A program made the translations under genes and the position numbers. From assembly GCA_944472155.2 (NCBI GenBank), contig OX235272.1:93502020-93566019 (forward strand): a DNA stretch of 64,000 nt, written 5' to 3'. This stretch comes from Trichobilharzia szidati. Taxonomy: Eukaryota; Platyhelminthes; Trematoda; Strigeidida; Schistosomatidae. Below are positions 1-10,599 of this stretch, one piece after another (positions within the stretch are counted from its first letter, which is position 1; every line of letters starts with the position of its first letter). Under the pieces are notes generated by a model. The model ran no database searches and had not been told where the DNA came from. It worked only from the letters and a program-made list of their open reading frames with translations.

Positions 1-44
1 TTGACAGTTAGCTGGAAGAACTACTAGGTGTATATCTGCAAGTC

Positions 45-245
45 TTTGTTCATGGCACAGATGCATTCACTCTGTGTAATCTCACGTATCTATTCAACTC
101 ATGTTGTCACTATTTATTTTCCCTCAAATTTTCGCTCGTTAAACTTCCATTTAGTTTTATGTCTCTACCTTTGTGTGGTGCATGGAATGTGGTAAACTGA
201 ACAGTTGAACTTCTTTGCGAAGTCATACTGAAAGCCAGGCAGAAT
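45..245 (+). repeat. 3' UTR fragment of RTE-type LINE (family B)
   Basis: This matches, by eye, the 3' ends at 1640-1880, 7035-7245 and 15160-15490. Shared landmarks are a CAGATGCATTCACTCTGTGTAA-like start, a CTCTACCTTTGTGTG motif, a CATGGAATGTGG motif, and a closing segment rich in AGTC/CAGTC. In the best copy (15160 region) these landmarks follow a coding end resembling QWRRCIHSL, typical of RTE-clade reverse-transcriptase polyproteins. There is no coding capacity here. The family is inferred from the 14.6 kb copy. Confidence 0.55.
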
Positions 246-469
246 GACACAGGCTAGGCATAACTAAATGCGAAACACTGAATAATGGTCTCCAAAATGT
301 CAACAAATGATAATTGCAGTTCTTAATCTTATTCTTTGCTAAATGACAAATAAATACCTTTCAGTAACCTCCTCATCCACCCGGGACTCGTCTCCCACTT
401 TGCAAGTGTTTTTCGTGCTTTATCACTTTTGTGCTAAGCTTTCAGTTATTCAGCATATGCCGTTGTTGA

Positions 470-745
470 CTAAGGACCTAGATGACATTAGTTCAGTAAG
501 GTTTCGGTCGTGCAAACACGAGTCCTGTGCAGGTGAGTGGTTGCATTATCATTTCTCAAATGGTATACAGCATACTGTATATTAGGGTAAATCTTCCGCC
601 TTGCTTGCAGAAGGTTGTGTTCCTTAGGGTACTGTTATCTCTCCTTTTTTTCTCTCTCTTGTCTTACATGACTTTTCTCTTTCTAATGAGAGCAATTTCG
701 TCAAATACGCTGGTGATGTGACCGTCTCACTTCCTATCATGTCAC
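470..745 (+). pseudogene. Decayed CR1-type LINE reverse transcriptase fragment
   Basis: Translated in shifting frames, this stretch follows the CR1-type reverse transcriptase seen intact at 28902-30107. A WLHYHF segment corresponds to WLHSYF, then HTVY, a GKSS block, a VPxGTVISPF block matching VPQGAVLSPF (motif B), and FVKYAGDVTVSL matching FVKYADDLTISM (motif C). The catalytic YADD has become YAGD, and stops and frameshifts separate the pieces, so it cannot be active. It is an old 5'- and 3'-truncated relic. Confidence 0.6.
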
Positions 746-1424
746 AATGTGTCACCAGGAGGACTTTATTTTTGAGTTTATTTATATATATACTACTGCA
801 CATCGAGTTGCACTGCGATTCCGCATGTGGCAAAAGATTATGAATACCTTGCTCTTCTCTTCTGCATAAGAAATTTACCTCACAAGAACCGCTATATTAA
901 GCTCAGTAAGGAAAAATATTAATTTCTCCACTTCAGTGTTGTGAGTTAATTTGTGAACTGTGTAGGCCCCTAAAGTAATGCATTTGGCGTGCATGCTGAA
1001 TAGTGAAATCAGGAGTGTGCATGTTGCACTAAATCTTCTGCGCTTTCTGTATGGATTCCATGTTCATGAATTGACCACTTAACAATTGCTGAGTGTTGCA
1101 TGTGATCCAGCTAAAATTATAACTGATAATTCCAAGAATTTCTGTCGTTTTCATTGGCAGCGGTTCACAGCCTATTGATTTTACACAAGTGCAATACCCA
1201 TTGCTCACTTTACTGAGAAGACATTAACTATGATTCCAGAAAAGTAGTACGTCAGTATGTGAATTTCATGAATCTGTAGATTGCATTCCATTCACTTAAT
1301 ACTGAAACTAAACTATGAGGGAACTGATATTTCCAAGAATGATATAATACAAGACTCATTTCTACAACTGCCGTCCTTATTTTAGTTCAATTTCATCATA
1401 CATGTATTAACAGATTTGTGTGTC
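746..1424. other. AT-rich stretch, nothing recognised
   Basis: I see no conserved frame, tRNA-like box or matching repeat here. Stops are dense in all frames. It may be LINE sequence decayed beyond recognition, because LINE relics flank it on both sides. Confidence 0.4.
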
Positions 1425-1880
1425 ACTCACTTCAGGGACTTACCAGGGAAAAGTCTTGTCAACTTAGTGTATGCTAATGACATTGTCCACCTAGGTTGTG
1501 AGAAGTGACCATTGAAACTGGAAGATACGAAAAGACTACTGGTTTTTGATCGCAGTGTCTGTGCCCTTTCTTCTGTGTTAAGTAGTCTAAAACGGTGAGT
1601 AATATTGGGGTGAAGCTTATTGTTAAGTAGAAATGTGACTTCAAAAGTTGTTAATAACACAGATGCATTCACTCTGTGTAATCTTACATATCTGAGCAAC
1701 CCTTGTGTTCTTTCCATATCACTGTTCGTTTTCCATCACATTTATGCTCATTAGAGTTCCATTTGATTTCTTTTTTCTCTACCTTTGTGTGCTACATGGA
1801 ATGTGATAACGTAAACAGGTGCACTTCTTTGCAAGCTTCTCTGTTGAAAGTCAGTCTGTCAGAATGATCTATAGTCCAGA
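1425..1880 (+). pseudogene. Decayed RTE-type LINE (family B) 3' end
   Basis: The beginning reads LVNLVYANDIVHLG, a decayed form of the motif C segment (YADDIVLL) of RTE reverse transcriptases. Next comes a segment matching the 14870-14950 copy (a Lys-Arg-Leu block before FDHRCLRSI), and then the family B 3' UTR landmarks from about 1660. The first catalytic Asp of the pair is Asn, and indels break the frame. Not functional. Confidence 0.5.
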
Positions 1881-2269
1881 TATAATGAAATGCTAAAACG
1901 TGGATAAAAATAAGCAAAATGTTAACAAATGATAATCGCATTTTTTTATTCGGTTCTCGTCTAACTGAAAAAGAGTTGTCTTACAATAATTTCTCCTCTT
2001 ACTCGAGATAACTTTTACACTCTGTCCCGTTACATCTCAAAATTTGCACTTCTCCACCGAGTTCCATGTTAAAACTCAGTCAGTTGGCTTTGTTACTGCA
2101 GCTGCCTAGTGTCACAACTCACTACAGTGTTAATTGGCACAAACAATTATGAATGCCGTTTCTTAAGTACTCAATGCATTTCCCATTTCCTTAAATTGTC
2201 CAGATAAAGTGCACTGAAGAAAACATAAGCCAGAAGTCAGTAACACGGACATAAGAATTAGTGCTAATA
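1881..2269. other. No feature recognised
   Basis: This is AT-rich spacer between two LINE relics. I found no conserved frame or RNA-like box. Confidence 0.35.
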
Positions 2270-2500
2270 GAAGTGAATTAGATGGGCGATTTTCTTAAAC
2301 CTTTCGTACGCTTAACTGAAATACTCATGTATCACTCACAAGATGCTCGTATCACAGAGGGCACTGAAACATAAACTAAGTCTAACATGAAATACCTTGG
2401 AGATGTTATATCCTCTGGTCTTTCTTGGTCACTCTATATCTTGTCGATTTCTGTAATATAATCTTTACAACTGTTTCGAATATTACTCCATAAAATGAGA
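2270..2500 (+). pseudogene. CR1-type LINE fragment, strongly decayed
   Basis: The clearest part (about 2385-2480) reads MKYLGDVISSGLSWSLYILSIS. It corresponds to the KYLGLILSSDLSWSSHVLAIS segment that follows the palm domain in the 28902-30107 reverse transcriptase. Upstream, a CTTAAACC-type stretch is compatible with the LNPSKCQ block. Too short and broken to encode anything. Confidence 0.45.
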
Positions 2501-3395
2501 TACAATAATGTACGAGATGCTGCAAATTCAACACTAAAACATTATTACTGTTTTCGAACAAAGCAAATTATTATTACTGTTGCACCTCGCTGCAGTGTTA
2601 ATCTGCTTATACCCTTATTATTGCTGTACCCTAAGTATTGCACTCATTTTCTCATTTCCTTGCACTGTGTAAATAGGGTGCGACGAAGACGTTACAGTGA
2701 ACTATAAGTAACGCTGACGCAAGAAATGGTAGCAGTCGAAAGAAATGAAATGAGTTGAAGACCTTGTAATAATACTAGTAATCTCCCTTATTCCAAAACA
2801 GTACTTGACTTATTTACCTATGCATTTTAACGTGTCTTCTAATTATCGTATTTTTGTCTTTGTAGACATTGCCTAAGATGCCGTTGTACGCATCGTCTGG
2901 AAGCAGCCTTTAATTTCATCTACCTTCCGCGAATTTTGACGTACGAAAAGTCGAAATTGTACTGACTGGAAAACGCTACAATCGGTGTTACTCATGCGGC
3001 GATACGCCAGACTAGACAGGTTATAGCAACGTATGCCTGTAATAACATTACCTACATAGTAAATACAATGCTAGTTACAAAAACTCGTCATTATCTTTTC
3101 ATTGCGTACTTACAAGATAAAAGGTTCACCTTACTTCTCATACTAAGTACTGGAGATTCCGCCTGGTACTCACTTTTACTTGCTCTCTAGAAAATGCTTT
3201 CTGCTATATTCGCAAATGACTATTAGACTTCTGTCACATGAAACGGTAAAACATAAGGCGTATGCAGTTTAGAAGTTAGGGTATAATTGCATTTATTGAT
3301 ACAAAATTTATGTACATCTCCCATTATTATACAAGAAAGTTCTCAAAGTAATTCAGAGTTGCTCGCAGTGCACTAATAATATATTCATTACTATA
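2501..3395. repeat. Mostly unassigned spacer with a CR1 tail (minus) at 2765-2800
   Basis: At 2765-2800 the sequence is the reverse complement of the CR1 3' terminus seen at 34120-34160 and 56360-56400 (AAGTACT...TTGGAATAAAG followed by ATT repeats). The rest shows no conserved frame. The 2850-3250 part lies just beyond the MULE and could hold its 3' terminal region, but I could not identify an inverted repeat. Confidence 0.35.
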
Positions 3396-3399
3396 ATTA

Positions 3400-5374
3400 T
3401 CCTACATAACTGCGAAGCTTCTGTTCAATTGCCTGCGAAGTTGCAGTATCTCCATGCAGGGTTTCTTCACTGAACCTTCACATGGCACACGACTTGGTAG
3501 CAACGGATCCTGCCAAAACCATCTGCGACACAGGCGAATTTCTTTGTCAACTGAAAATATTAATTTAAATATTAGTAAGAGTTTGATTTACCTGTAAACT
3601 GAGGAATTTGAGTGTAACAGCAGCATATTCCGTCAGGGTATTCTTTGTGCCCTAAATATTCTGCAGGTACAAGTAGAATTGGTATAATCAACTTGGTGCA
3701 GTTATAGGCCGTCATTTATGATAGCCATATCATCAGTATACAACTCTACGTTCATCCGACGATTACAGCCATAGACCTTGGCAATTAACTTAGCGGCATA
3801 AGGAGTGAAGTTTCCTAATATCGGCATAACTGGTTCCAGTGCGTGGTACTTATGAATCCGACAACTTTCGACGATGACTTCAACACTACGACGCTTCTCT
3901 GTGCGTACACACCATTTATACGTCTTGTACATGCATACGTGAAGGGGATCTCTTCTGTGGAGATGTCGTTTTAGGTGACTGTGAGAGCTTTCAACTCTAT
4001 TGTTGGTACTATTAAACAGCAACAGAGTATTCGGCATACATGCCGCAGCCCACGTCTCCTTCTTAAGCACCCAGTAATGCCTGACATAATTCCACACCCT
4101 CCGATCAACCATCCTAATGACACTAAGGTAGTGATGAAATCTAAACGGTTAGAAATCAATGCATTTACCTTTCGGGTGTAGCAGCTTTAACAAGACGATA
4201 TAAAAACCTGCGTACAAAAGGATTTCGAGTCTAAATGCATCAGGTATTAATTACATTCACCTCACCTTCCTGCTGAAAGCCCGGCATACATGAAATGCAC
4301 AGATGACGATTTTCGCCTGAATTTGACTATTACGCACGGCGGATATCTCACAGTTGGCCGAATCCATTACGAAAGTTTCTGTAATGGACGTATCCTGCAT
4401 TATTCTTTGGAATTGTTCCAATATCCAAGCCACATCACATGACCTCTCTCGTCTCGTCCATGCCAAAAAACAGGCCTGCTATGACCCATATTGTCCGTTA
4501 TCATCAACTGAAACAGAGAATATCTGATTAAGATTTGTCAACCGTTTCACGCATAACCTACCCGTCCTTATTGGTATTGTATGCTGAGTCAATACACACC
4601 ACCTCTCCATATTTCCGATATAACTGAACCTGTGATTCCGGGGTGAAGCAAATTCTGCTGGTTATCCCTGTATTTGAATCCACGTATTCAACCACCTGAC
4701 CGCTTTGCCTTATTATGCGCATAACATCTGATCTCAAAGGCATGGCTTCAAAAATAACTTTAAACTACATCACTTACCTGGTCTCACATCCTTGCGTAAA
4801 TTATACACATCTGTGCTCGTCGAAATTTTATTAAAATTCTCTTCAGTATATTCTAAAACATCACCCACCTCAGATGTAGTCTTCACAACTGGTGCAATAT
4901 TCTCCTTTTCATCCCCGGACAGGGGTCTAAAATATGAATCACCTATCATAAGACTTTGTTCACATCTGTGCTTGTGAACTGTTTTCGCGGAAGAAATGAT
5001 AAACTCGTCCTCCTTGTAGCGTCTACGAAAGCCAGATTAGCAACCGGTGTATTTTGCACTGCAGAAATAAATAATAGAATTCTTACGGTTTGACGCGTAA
5101 ACCTGAGCCTCCAGTTTTTCTCTTCGTGCCATATGTACAACGAAAGACTACTAATTTGTACTTCAACTCCTGAGATTCATGGTCCCGTATGCACTCTGTC
5201 ATACATATATATATTACTGATTCCAGCTGACTTAGAGCATCTTCTACTTGAACCCAACTGGTATACCGGTGACTAAACAGAATACCGTCAAAAAGTTTTT
5301 TGATATCCACTGATATAGGAAGGGCAGGTTGGTTGCCATTGTCTCCAAGTGCCAATGCGTCCATTCGGTACCAC
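3400..5374 (-). pseudogene. Mutator-like (MULE, Curupira-like) DNA transposase pseudogene with micro-introns
   Basis: Read on the minus strand, exons are separated by introns of about 28-54 nt with GT/AG ends. Exon 1 (5374-5087) encodes a Cys-containing FAR1/FLYWCH-like segment (VVFRCTYGTKRK). Exon 2 (5058-4778) continues with YKEDEFIIS and HKHRCEQ, completing a Cys-Cys-His-His-type cluster. Exon 3 (4745-4562) carries VCIDSAYNTNKDG with the first catalytic Asp. Exon 4 (4507-4261) carries FVMDSANCEI with the second Asp and the CxFH pair. Exon 5 is 39 nt (4207-4169). Exon 6 (from 4140) carries NRVESSHSHLKRHL with the catalytic Glu. A further exon at about 3550-3405 is plausible. The DDE residues are intact. 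An in-frame TAA follows the second zinc-binding Cys (about 5040), a one-base deletion lies in a T run near 4463-4470, and the frame breaks again near 3702. Curupira MULEs are known from schistosomes, so the family name is inferred. No terminal inverted repeat was found. Confidence 0.78.
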
Positions 5375-6209
5375 TGTAAATGAAAACAGAAGCTTTCGAA
5401 TTAAAAATTCACGAATAGTCAACAGAGTACAGTAAGCAACTTGAAAGAGACATTGACTTGGAAACTATACCGGAAAAAATATAAATTCCTTACCACAATT
5501 ACCGTTTTGAAAAGTTCCTGATTATAGCCACAAACATTTACTGAAACACTCGTGAACGACAAATATGGACACAAGTGATAAAACGAAGCCCTACAGAAAT
5601 CATTGAGACGCCACAAACAGGAGCATTTTAGGTGCACCCTATAATTTTCACATGAAACACATTCTCAAGCATCCTCCTGCACCATAACTGCCTTCAGGCC
5701 AAGAGGCAGCTTTTGACGACTATTCTTAACAAAATCAACACAGTTCAAGCCAAATAGAAACCAGAATCACGTCAAATGCAGCTACCTATATCAAGCGAAA
5801 CAAATCAGCCAAAATGAAGTCAACTAGACCGCGCAAATGTCCTCAAGGTAAAGGTGGAGGCGCCACTTCAAACAGGGGATATGCCTTATCAACGCCCATT
5901 GGTTGATTTCCAGTCTACCTTATTTTCTGTATAAATACAGTCACTTTTGTCATAATAAATGAACCTGGTTTTACAGTTGATTCTCTTCGTGTTCTGCTTT
6001 ACCAGTTAAGTGGGTACTGGTCAGTAGTGAAGCAGTGACCTGAGGACAAAGGATCTAGCATCATAACAGTACAAAGGTATTTGTTCCACCTGGGTTTTTA
6101 GACCTGTGAAGAAGAGAATTTCCTGCCATAGTTAGGCAGAATATCGAAAACAGTCTCCATATAATTTTTCCCTTGATGAACATGAACAAAAGAAGGACAG
6201 AACATTAAA
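5375..6209. other. MULE upstream region and an LTR-like segment (5838-6048)
   Basis: 5375-5837 should hold the 5' part of the MULE; I see no further exon with confidence. 5838-5848 (TGTCCTCAAGG) is nearly complementary to 6039-6048 (CCTGAGGACA). Between them lie a CTGTATAAATACAG TATA-like box (about 5928) and an AATAAA (about 5952), a layout resembling an LTR of about 210 bp. I saw no flanking duplication, so this is tentative. 6105-6160 contains CTGTGAAGAAG and CGAAAAC, loosely like the PLE 3' motifs. Confidence 0.25.
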
Positions 6210-6706
6210 NNNNNNNNNNNNNNNNNNNNNNNNNNNNNNNNNNNNNNNNNNNNNNNNNNNNNNNNNNNNNNNNNNNNNNNNNNNNNNNNNNNNNNNNNNN
6301 NNNNNNNNNNNNNNNNNNNNNNNNNNNNNNNNNNNNNNNNNNNNNNNNNNNNNNNNNNNNNNNNNNNNNNNNNNNNNNNNNNNNNNNNNNNNNNNNNNNN
6401 NNNNNNNNNNNNNNNNNNNNNNNNNNNNNNNNNNNNNNNNNNNNNNNNNNNNNNNNNNNNNNNNNNNNNNNNNNNNNNNNNNNNNNNNNNNNNNNNNNNN
6501 NNNNNNNNNNNNNNNNNNNNNNNNNNNNNNNNNNNNNNNNNNNNNNNNNNNNNNNNNNNNNNNNNNNNNNNNNNNNNNNNNNNNNNNNNNNNNNNNNNNN
6601 NNNNNNNNNNNNNNNNNNNNNNNNNNNNNNNNNNNNNNNNNNNNNNNNNNNNNNNNNNNNNNNNNNNNNNNNNNNNNNNNNNNNNNNNNNNNNNNNNNNN
6701 NNNNNN
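6210..6706. other. Assembly gap (497 N)
   Basis: A run of N only. The flanks do not obviously match each other. Confidence 0.99.
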
Positions 6707-7034
6707 TAATGTCTAATTGTTTATCTAAGTGATGTAATTGAAGCGTAATGCATTTTATCTTAATTTAAATCTCTCATGCTCTCTCTCTCCCCTTATCTAT
6801 TTGAACATGACCTGGAAAAAAAAACATTTGCACCTGTCTTTCTGCATGACTAATTCAATGTAGTTTGTTTACTTATCAGTCGAATATCTAATATAATTTC
6901 AAAAGCATATATATCCGTGTATGTAGAGTATTCAGATGACGAGTTCTACCGAAATATGATGAACTCATTAAATCATCCTGCTTTATTAACTTTTAGTGCT
7001 TGTTTCAAAATCTGGTAGTGTGTTTGAGCCATAT
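6707..7034. other. No feature recognised
   Basis: AT-rich spacer between the gap and a LINE end. No conserved frame. Confidence 0.35.
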
Positions 7035-7245
7035 AGGTCAGTGTAGAATTCCTGGTTGGGGTCCTCTGGATGCTAAGACTTTTGCTGGTATGGCTCAATA
7101 TCGTTCTCAATGGGCGAGTTGCATTCACTCTTTGTGAATCTTTCTTTTCTCTACGTTGTGTGTGGTACATGGAGTGTGGCAAGTCGAGCTGGCAAACTTC
7201 TGTGTAAAGTTCTCTATGCTGGAACTCAGTTTGTCAGTCAGTTAC
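7035..7245 (+). repeat. RTE-type LINE (family B) 3' end
   Basis: This aligns by eye with 15190-15490. It shares a TTGGGGTCCTC motif, ATGGCTCAATATCGTTCTCAATGG (coding MAQNRSQWRR in the better copy), GCATTCACTC, and the CTACATGGAGTG and CAGTTTGTCAGTCAG-like ends. Only the last few codons and the 3' UTR are present. Confidence 0.6.
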
Positions 7246-7289
7246 ATGGATTCAGATCTCCGAGTGGGTATCAGTTCCTTCGAGGTTGT

Positions 7290-7865
7290 AGACATACCTT
7301 ATTATTATTATTGTATCCTTTAATTCCTAGAGGAACATAGGGCTTCAGCCGTGTGTCTCCATTGCGTTCGCTTCTCTACTAGAGTCTTCAACTAACTCCA
7401 AGTCTGCCCACACACTTTCATCTCCTCTTCACATGATCTCCTCCAAGTCACCCTTGCACTGACGACCAACTCGTCGCTTCCCTTTCGGGTTCCACTCGAG
7501 CAATGGCTTGTCTAGTGATGTCACTTGATGATTTCCTCAGAGTATGACCAATCCATCTCCATTTTCTCCTGCATATTTGTTTAACAATCGGTTCCTGCTG
7601 GGTTGGTTCGCTCCCAGAGATCCCTGTTGCTGATCTTTTCTGGCCATATGATCTTGAGCGAAGTATTGAGCGAAGGCAGCTGTTAATGATGGTCTGTAGT
7701 TTGTTTGAGATGCTCTTTATGACGCGCTGGCCAAGTTTCTGATCCGTATAGTAGCACTGTTTGACTTTACATTGGAGTTGAAAATCCGGATCTTATTTTT
7801 GATGCTGAGTGTTGTTGACCTCCACACAGACTTGAGAGTAGACCTACCTTTCTGATAAGTAATTA
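7290..7865 (-). mobile_element. RTE-clade LINE (family A, SR2-like) 3' fragment
   Basis: The 3' terminus is at the low-coordinate side: an ATTATTATTATTGTATCC tail, then the complement of the WRR...ALC end of the polyprotein. Further in are the [16 protein letters not shown] block and the LRSILKIRWPE-type block shared by every family A copy (24655, 35104, 38073, 47705, 60700). Stops and small indels interrupt the frame. 5' truncation is the usual product of target-primed reverse transcription. Confidence 0.75.
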
Positions 7866-8344
7866 ATAAGCACGAATCCTAAGTTTATGACTTCCAACTG
7901 ATTACCTCAATCCAGCTAGCATATATCTCGTTTATGTATATTAGTTAATGATTTTTAGTTGTTTCTGTCTTTTACTTACTGTCTTTTGATGCAATATTTC
8001 CATCTCATTGATTCTCTTATTTCCGTTGTTTTATTATTATGTGATATAAGTTTTAATTTAATTTGAATGAATAGTCAAGTCATTTATGATTATTATTTAT
8101 CTTCAGGTCATTTGAAACACTGTTAACCCTAAATTCTGTTGCATTCATATGCATTGTTATGCTCCGGTGTATTGACCATTTATTTCGATTAGCTATTTTT
8201 CAGGAGACATACATGCGGGTGTGTGTTTGTGCGTGTGTGTGTGTGTGGTATATTGGATATGAAGGAACCACGTTGACTTGGGTTCGAATCCACTCTACCT
8301 ATTCACTTTTTGTGTGTAAACTAAAAGGAATTAACTGAATGAAA
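7866..8344. repeat. SINE-3 fragment, GT repeat and spacer
   Basis: 7866-7920 resembles the middle of SINE-3 (AGCACGAATCCTA followed by a TTCC...GATTACCTC block). 8217-8252 is a GT-rich microsatellite. Around 8283-8295 GGGTTCGAATCC is a good pol III B-box match, suggesting another tRNA-derived scrap. The rest is unassigned. Confidence 0.35.
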
Positions 8345-8920
8345 ATAAATTATTATTATTGCTCCCTTGGGTTTAGAGTGGAACATAGGGCTTCAACACC
8401 ACATCTCCATTTCACCCTGTTCACTCTAATCCTCTTTAGCTGACCCCAGGATTCCCCATAGTCTCTTATCTCTTCGTCTCACAATATCATCCATATCACC
8501 TTCGAAGCTGCCGATCCACTCGTAATTTCCAATTCGGGTTTCACTCGAGATGATGCTTGACACGTTGCATGATTCGATGTTCTCCTCAGTGAGTGTCTAA
8601 TCTGTCTCCATTTTCTCCTCCCCATATGCTGAGCATTAGGTTCTTGTCAGGTTTATTTACATAGTTTCTTGTCGCCAATTCTTTCTGGCCAGTCATTTAA
8701 TCTTCACTGTATAGAGCAAAGACAGCTGTTGATGAAAGTCTGCAGCAGGCTATTGGAAATGCTTTTAGTGACACACCAAGTTTCCGAACCATAAAGAAGA
8801 AACATACTTGACATAAGTGTTAAAACTCTGAATTTTGTTCTCTACGCCGATTGCAAAAGATGTCTAAAGTGATTTCGGAGTGCTGAAGGTCCCTCTTGCT
8901 TTAAAAATCGTGGATTTTTC
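8345..8920 (-). mobile_element. RTE-clade LINE (family A) 3' fragment, older copy
   Basis: This begins with an ATTATTATTATTGCTCCCTTGGG tail complement followed by GGAACATAGGGCTTCA, the family A 3' signature. Inside are the decayed complements of the WIGH...R and RSILKI blocks. It is more diverged from the 24655 and 38073 copies than the 7290 copy is, with several indels, so it is probably an earlier insertion. Confidence 0.65.
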
Positions 8921-9075
8921 AAATCACCGGAATGTACACACATTTGATCATAGGGAATAATAAGGAGACAGTTGCAGCGAAGAAAATTTTCCTTTCGACG
9001 AAGTCACCATAAACTAGGCTGTATATTTGTGTGTTTATAATAAATGGGTAGGAAAGTTCCAGAATAATTTCTGGT

Positions 9076-9507
9076 CAAGGGTCAGATAACTGCTACCTTG
9101 CCGTGGAGGTCGGGCTTGAATGCCGCAGTGACCCAACAAGCTAAACTGGCTGGGTCTCATGTCCCTGCAGGTCCTACCATGTCAGGAAGGTTGTTTGGAT
9201 AGCGGTTAGACTAAAAGCAGTTACCATGGGGTACATGGGCTCCAGAATTCAATCGGATCAAATGGCGTATGAACCCATATGGGTCACCGGCAACCATGGG
9301 AACGCAGCTCCTGACGCTGCTCCGCTGCCTTGCGGATTAGACTTCAAGTCAAAGGTTCGGGGGGTAGTCCCTTAGGAAAACCACCTGCTTCGGTTTGGGC
9401 GCCCGGGCAGTATCTCGGCCCTCACACAATATTGTGTGGCGCATCTTTCTTGGTGCCATATTGTACCAAGTTTTTCTGCGTTTAAATAAAAAAAACAAGG
9501 GTCAGAT
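9076..9507 (+). mobile_element. Retroposed 408-bp insert with 12-bp TSD
   Basis: CAAGGGTCAGAT occurs at 9076-9087 and again at 9496-9507. The insert between them (9088-9495) ends in an A-rich tail (AAATAAAAAAAA). It opens with TGCTACCTTGCCGTGGAGG, resembling the 5' leader of RTE-type LINEs, and is GC-richer than its surroundings. TSD plus poly-A is the mark of LINE-mediated retroposition. It could be an RTE 5'-leader-derived SINE or an internally deleted LINE transcript. No coding frame was recognised. Confidence 0.7.
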
Positions 9508-9654
9508 TAATAGAATTAAAATTAGGAATTAAAATGCTACAATAAACAAGGGACGGATAAAGCTCAAACAAAGTAGCATCATAATAACTGAGAAGATTGA
9601 CATATTGTGCAATTAGGGGTTAGAAATCTAGAAGTAACAACAATAGACAGAATG

Positions 9655-9990
9655 TTTGGATGTCGCATTGGGCCACTTCAACGTGCATATACCAGTTTAC
9701 TTGCTCTTGCAGAGCTGAGTACCTCAGTCGTACCATGCGCCAACTTGAAAAACGCGCTCGTGAACACTATCCAGCCTGGCTAGTAAAAGGAGAACAAAAA
9801 CGGGTATATAGTTCAGTGACAGAACATCTGGTCAATTCAGGAAATTCAGCGCCATTCGAAAAATCCTTTAAATAATAAACAAAATTCGATAGAACCTATC
9901 AAAGAAAGTAAAATTAAGACATCTGAGCATAGCTGAGGCACTAGCCATCCAAAAGCTCAAACCCACGCTATGTATCCTAAAGAGAAAAGG
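9655..9990 (+). pseudogene. Penelope-like element GIY-YIG endonuclease fragment
   Basis: An open frame from 9660 to 9875 reads CIYQFTCSCRAEYLSRTMRQ followed by KRAREH, matching the CIYKFTCICGSSYIGRTERR...FSEH endonuclease of the element at 19765-20583. The YIG of the family signature is YLS here, and stops follow at about 9876. Beyond that, a frame-shifted AEALAIQKLKPTLCI segment matches the AEAISIKRFKPDLCV C-terminus. It encodes only the C-terminal part and is not functional. Confidence 0.7.
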
Positions 9991-10084
9991 TCAAGAAGCT
10001 CTGCAAACACATAGAAATCATAAGACCAATCCGATACTGGTAAAATTCGTCCTCGAGAAACGTATTACGTAATGTAAGGTGTAA

Positions 10085-10260
10085 CCTAGAAGGGATGACT
10101 AATTGGCGTGCCATGTTTCTGACCCATGGAGAAGAACTAACTAACTTAACACTAGTGTTGAAAATCCAAATTTTGTTCATTACGTTGAGTGGAGGAGCAG
10201 GTTGCTACACTGATTTCAGACTGACCAAGCTCAGATTTGCCTTCCCGCTTCTACTTTCAA
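10085..10260 (-). repeat. Short RTE-clade (family A) fragment
   Basis: The complement of the NTNVKSVSSSIRIRNLAGH-type segment is visible (TTTCTGACCCATGGAGAAGAACTAACTAAC; compare 35541 and 48135). Both ends are lost. It lies in the intron just upstream of the proline-rich exon at 10391. Confidence 0.5.
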
Positions 10261-10390
10261 AATCTGCATCAGTACAGCCTCTGTAGTTGAATAAAACCAA
10301 ATTTTAAAAATAATGAAATATTTGATCACCTACACATGAATGTTTATTTTCTAACTTTTTCTTTTCAATTTTATTATAATCATATTATAG

Positions 10391-10599
10391 GGTGGTGATA
10401 GTTCAGGTGGATTAACTGCTCCTGGATCAACAGGTCCACCTCCTCCAAGTCCAACAGCTAATCGTCGGCCACCACCTCCACCACCGGGGGGTTGGAATTC
10501 AACTAGTACGGGTTCAGTGAAAGGTTCTGCTCCTAGACAAGCACCTTCAGTGCCTGGGAAAGCAGGTGCTCCACAATTACCTTCACCACTCATTCCTCA
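10391..10599 (+). CDS. Proline-rich exon of an unidentified host gene
   Basis: The exon is preceded by a pyrimidine-rich tract and TTATAG, and followed by GTGAGT. It begins in phase 0 and encodes 69 full codons, ending in phase 2 (CA). The peptide is rich in Gly, Ser and Pro: it starts GGDSSGGLTAPG, has PPPPSPTANRRPPPPPPGGW in the middle, and ends PQLPSPLIP. Runs of Pro next to Arg are typical SH3 or WW ligand regions. Codon usage is unlike the surrounding intron. Joined to the next exon it gives PLIPQR, a class II SH3 motif (PxxPxR). The C-terminal Pro/Arg tail recalls dynamin-type or adaptor proteins, but I cannot name the gene. Upstream exons are not recognised in the window. Confidence 0.6.

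Noticed and set aside
5838..6048. Solo LTR
   Set aside because: TG...CA ends, TATA and AATAAA are suggestive, but no target-site duplication is seen, so it is left as tentative only.
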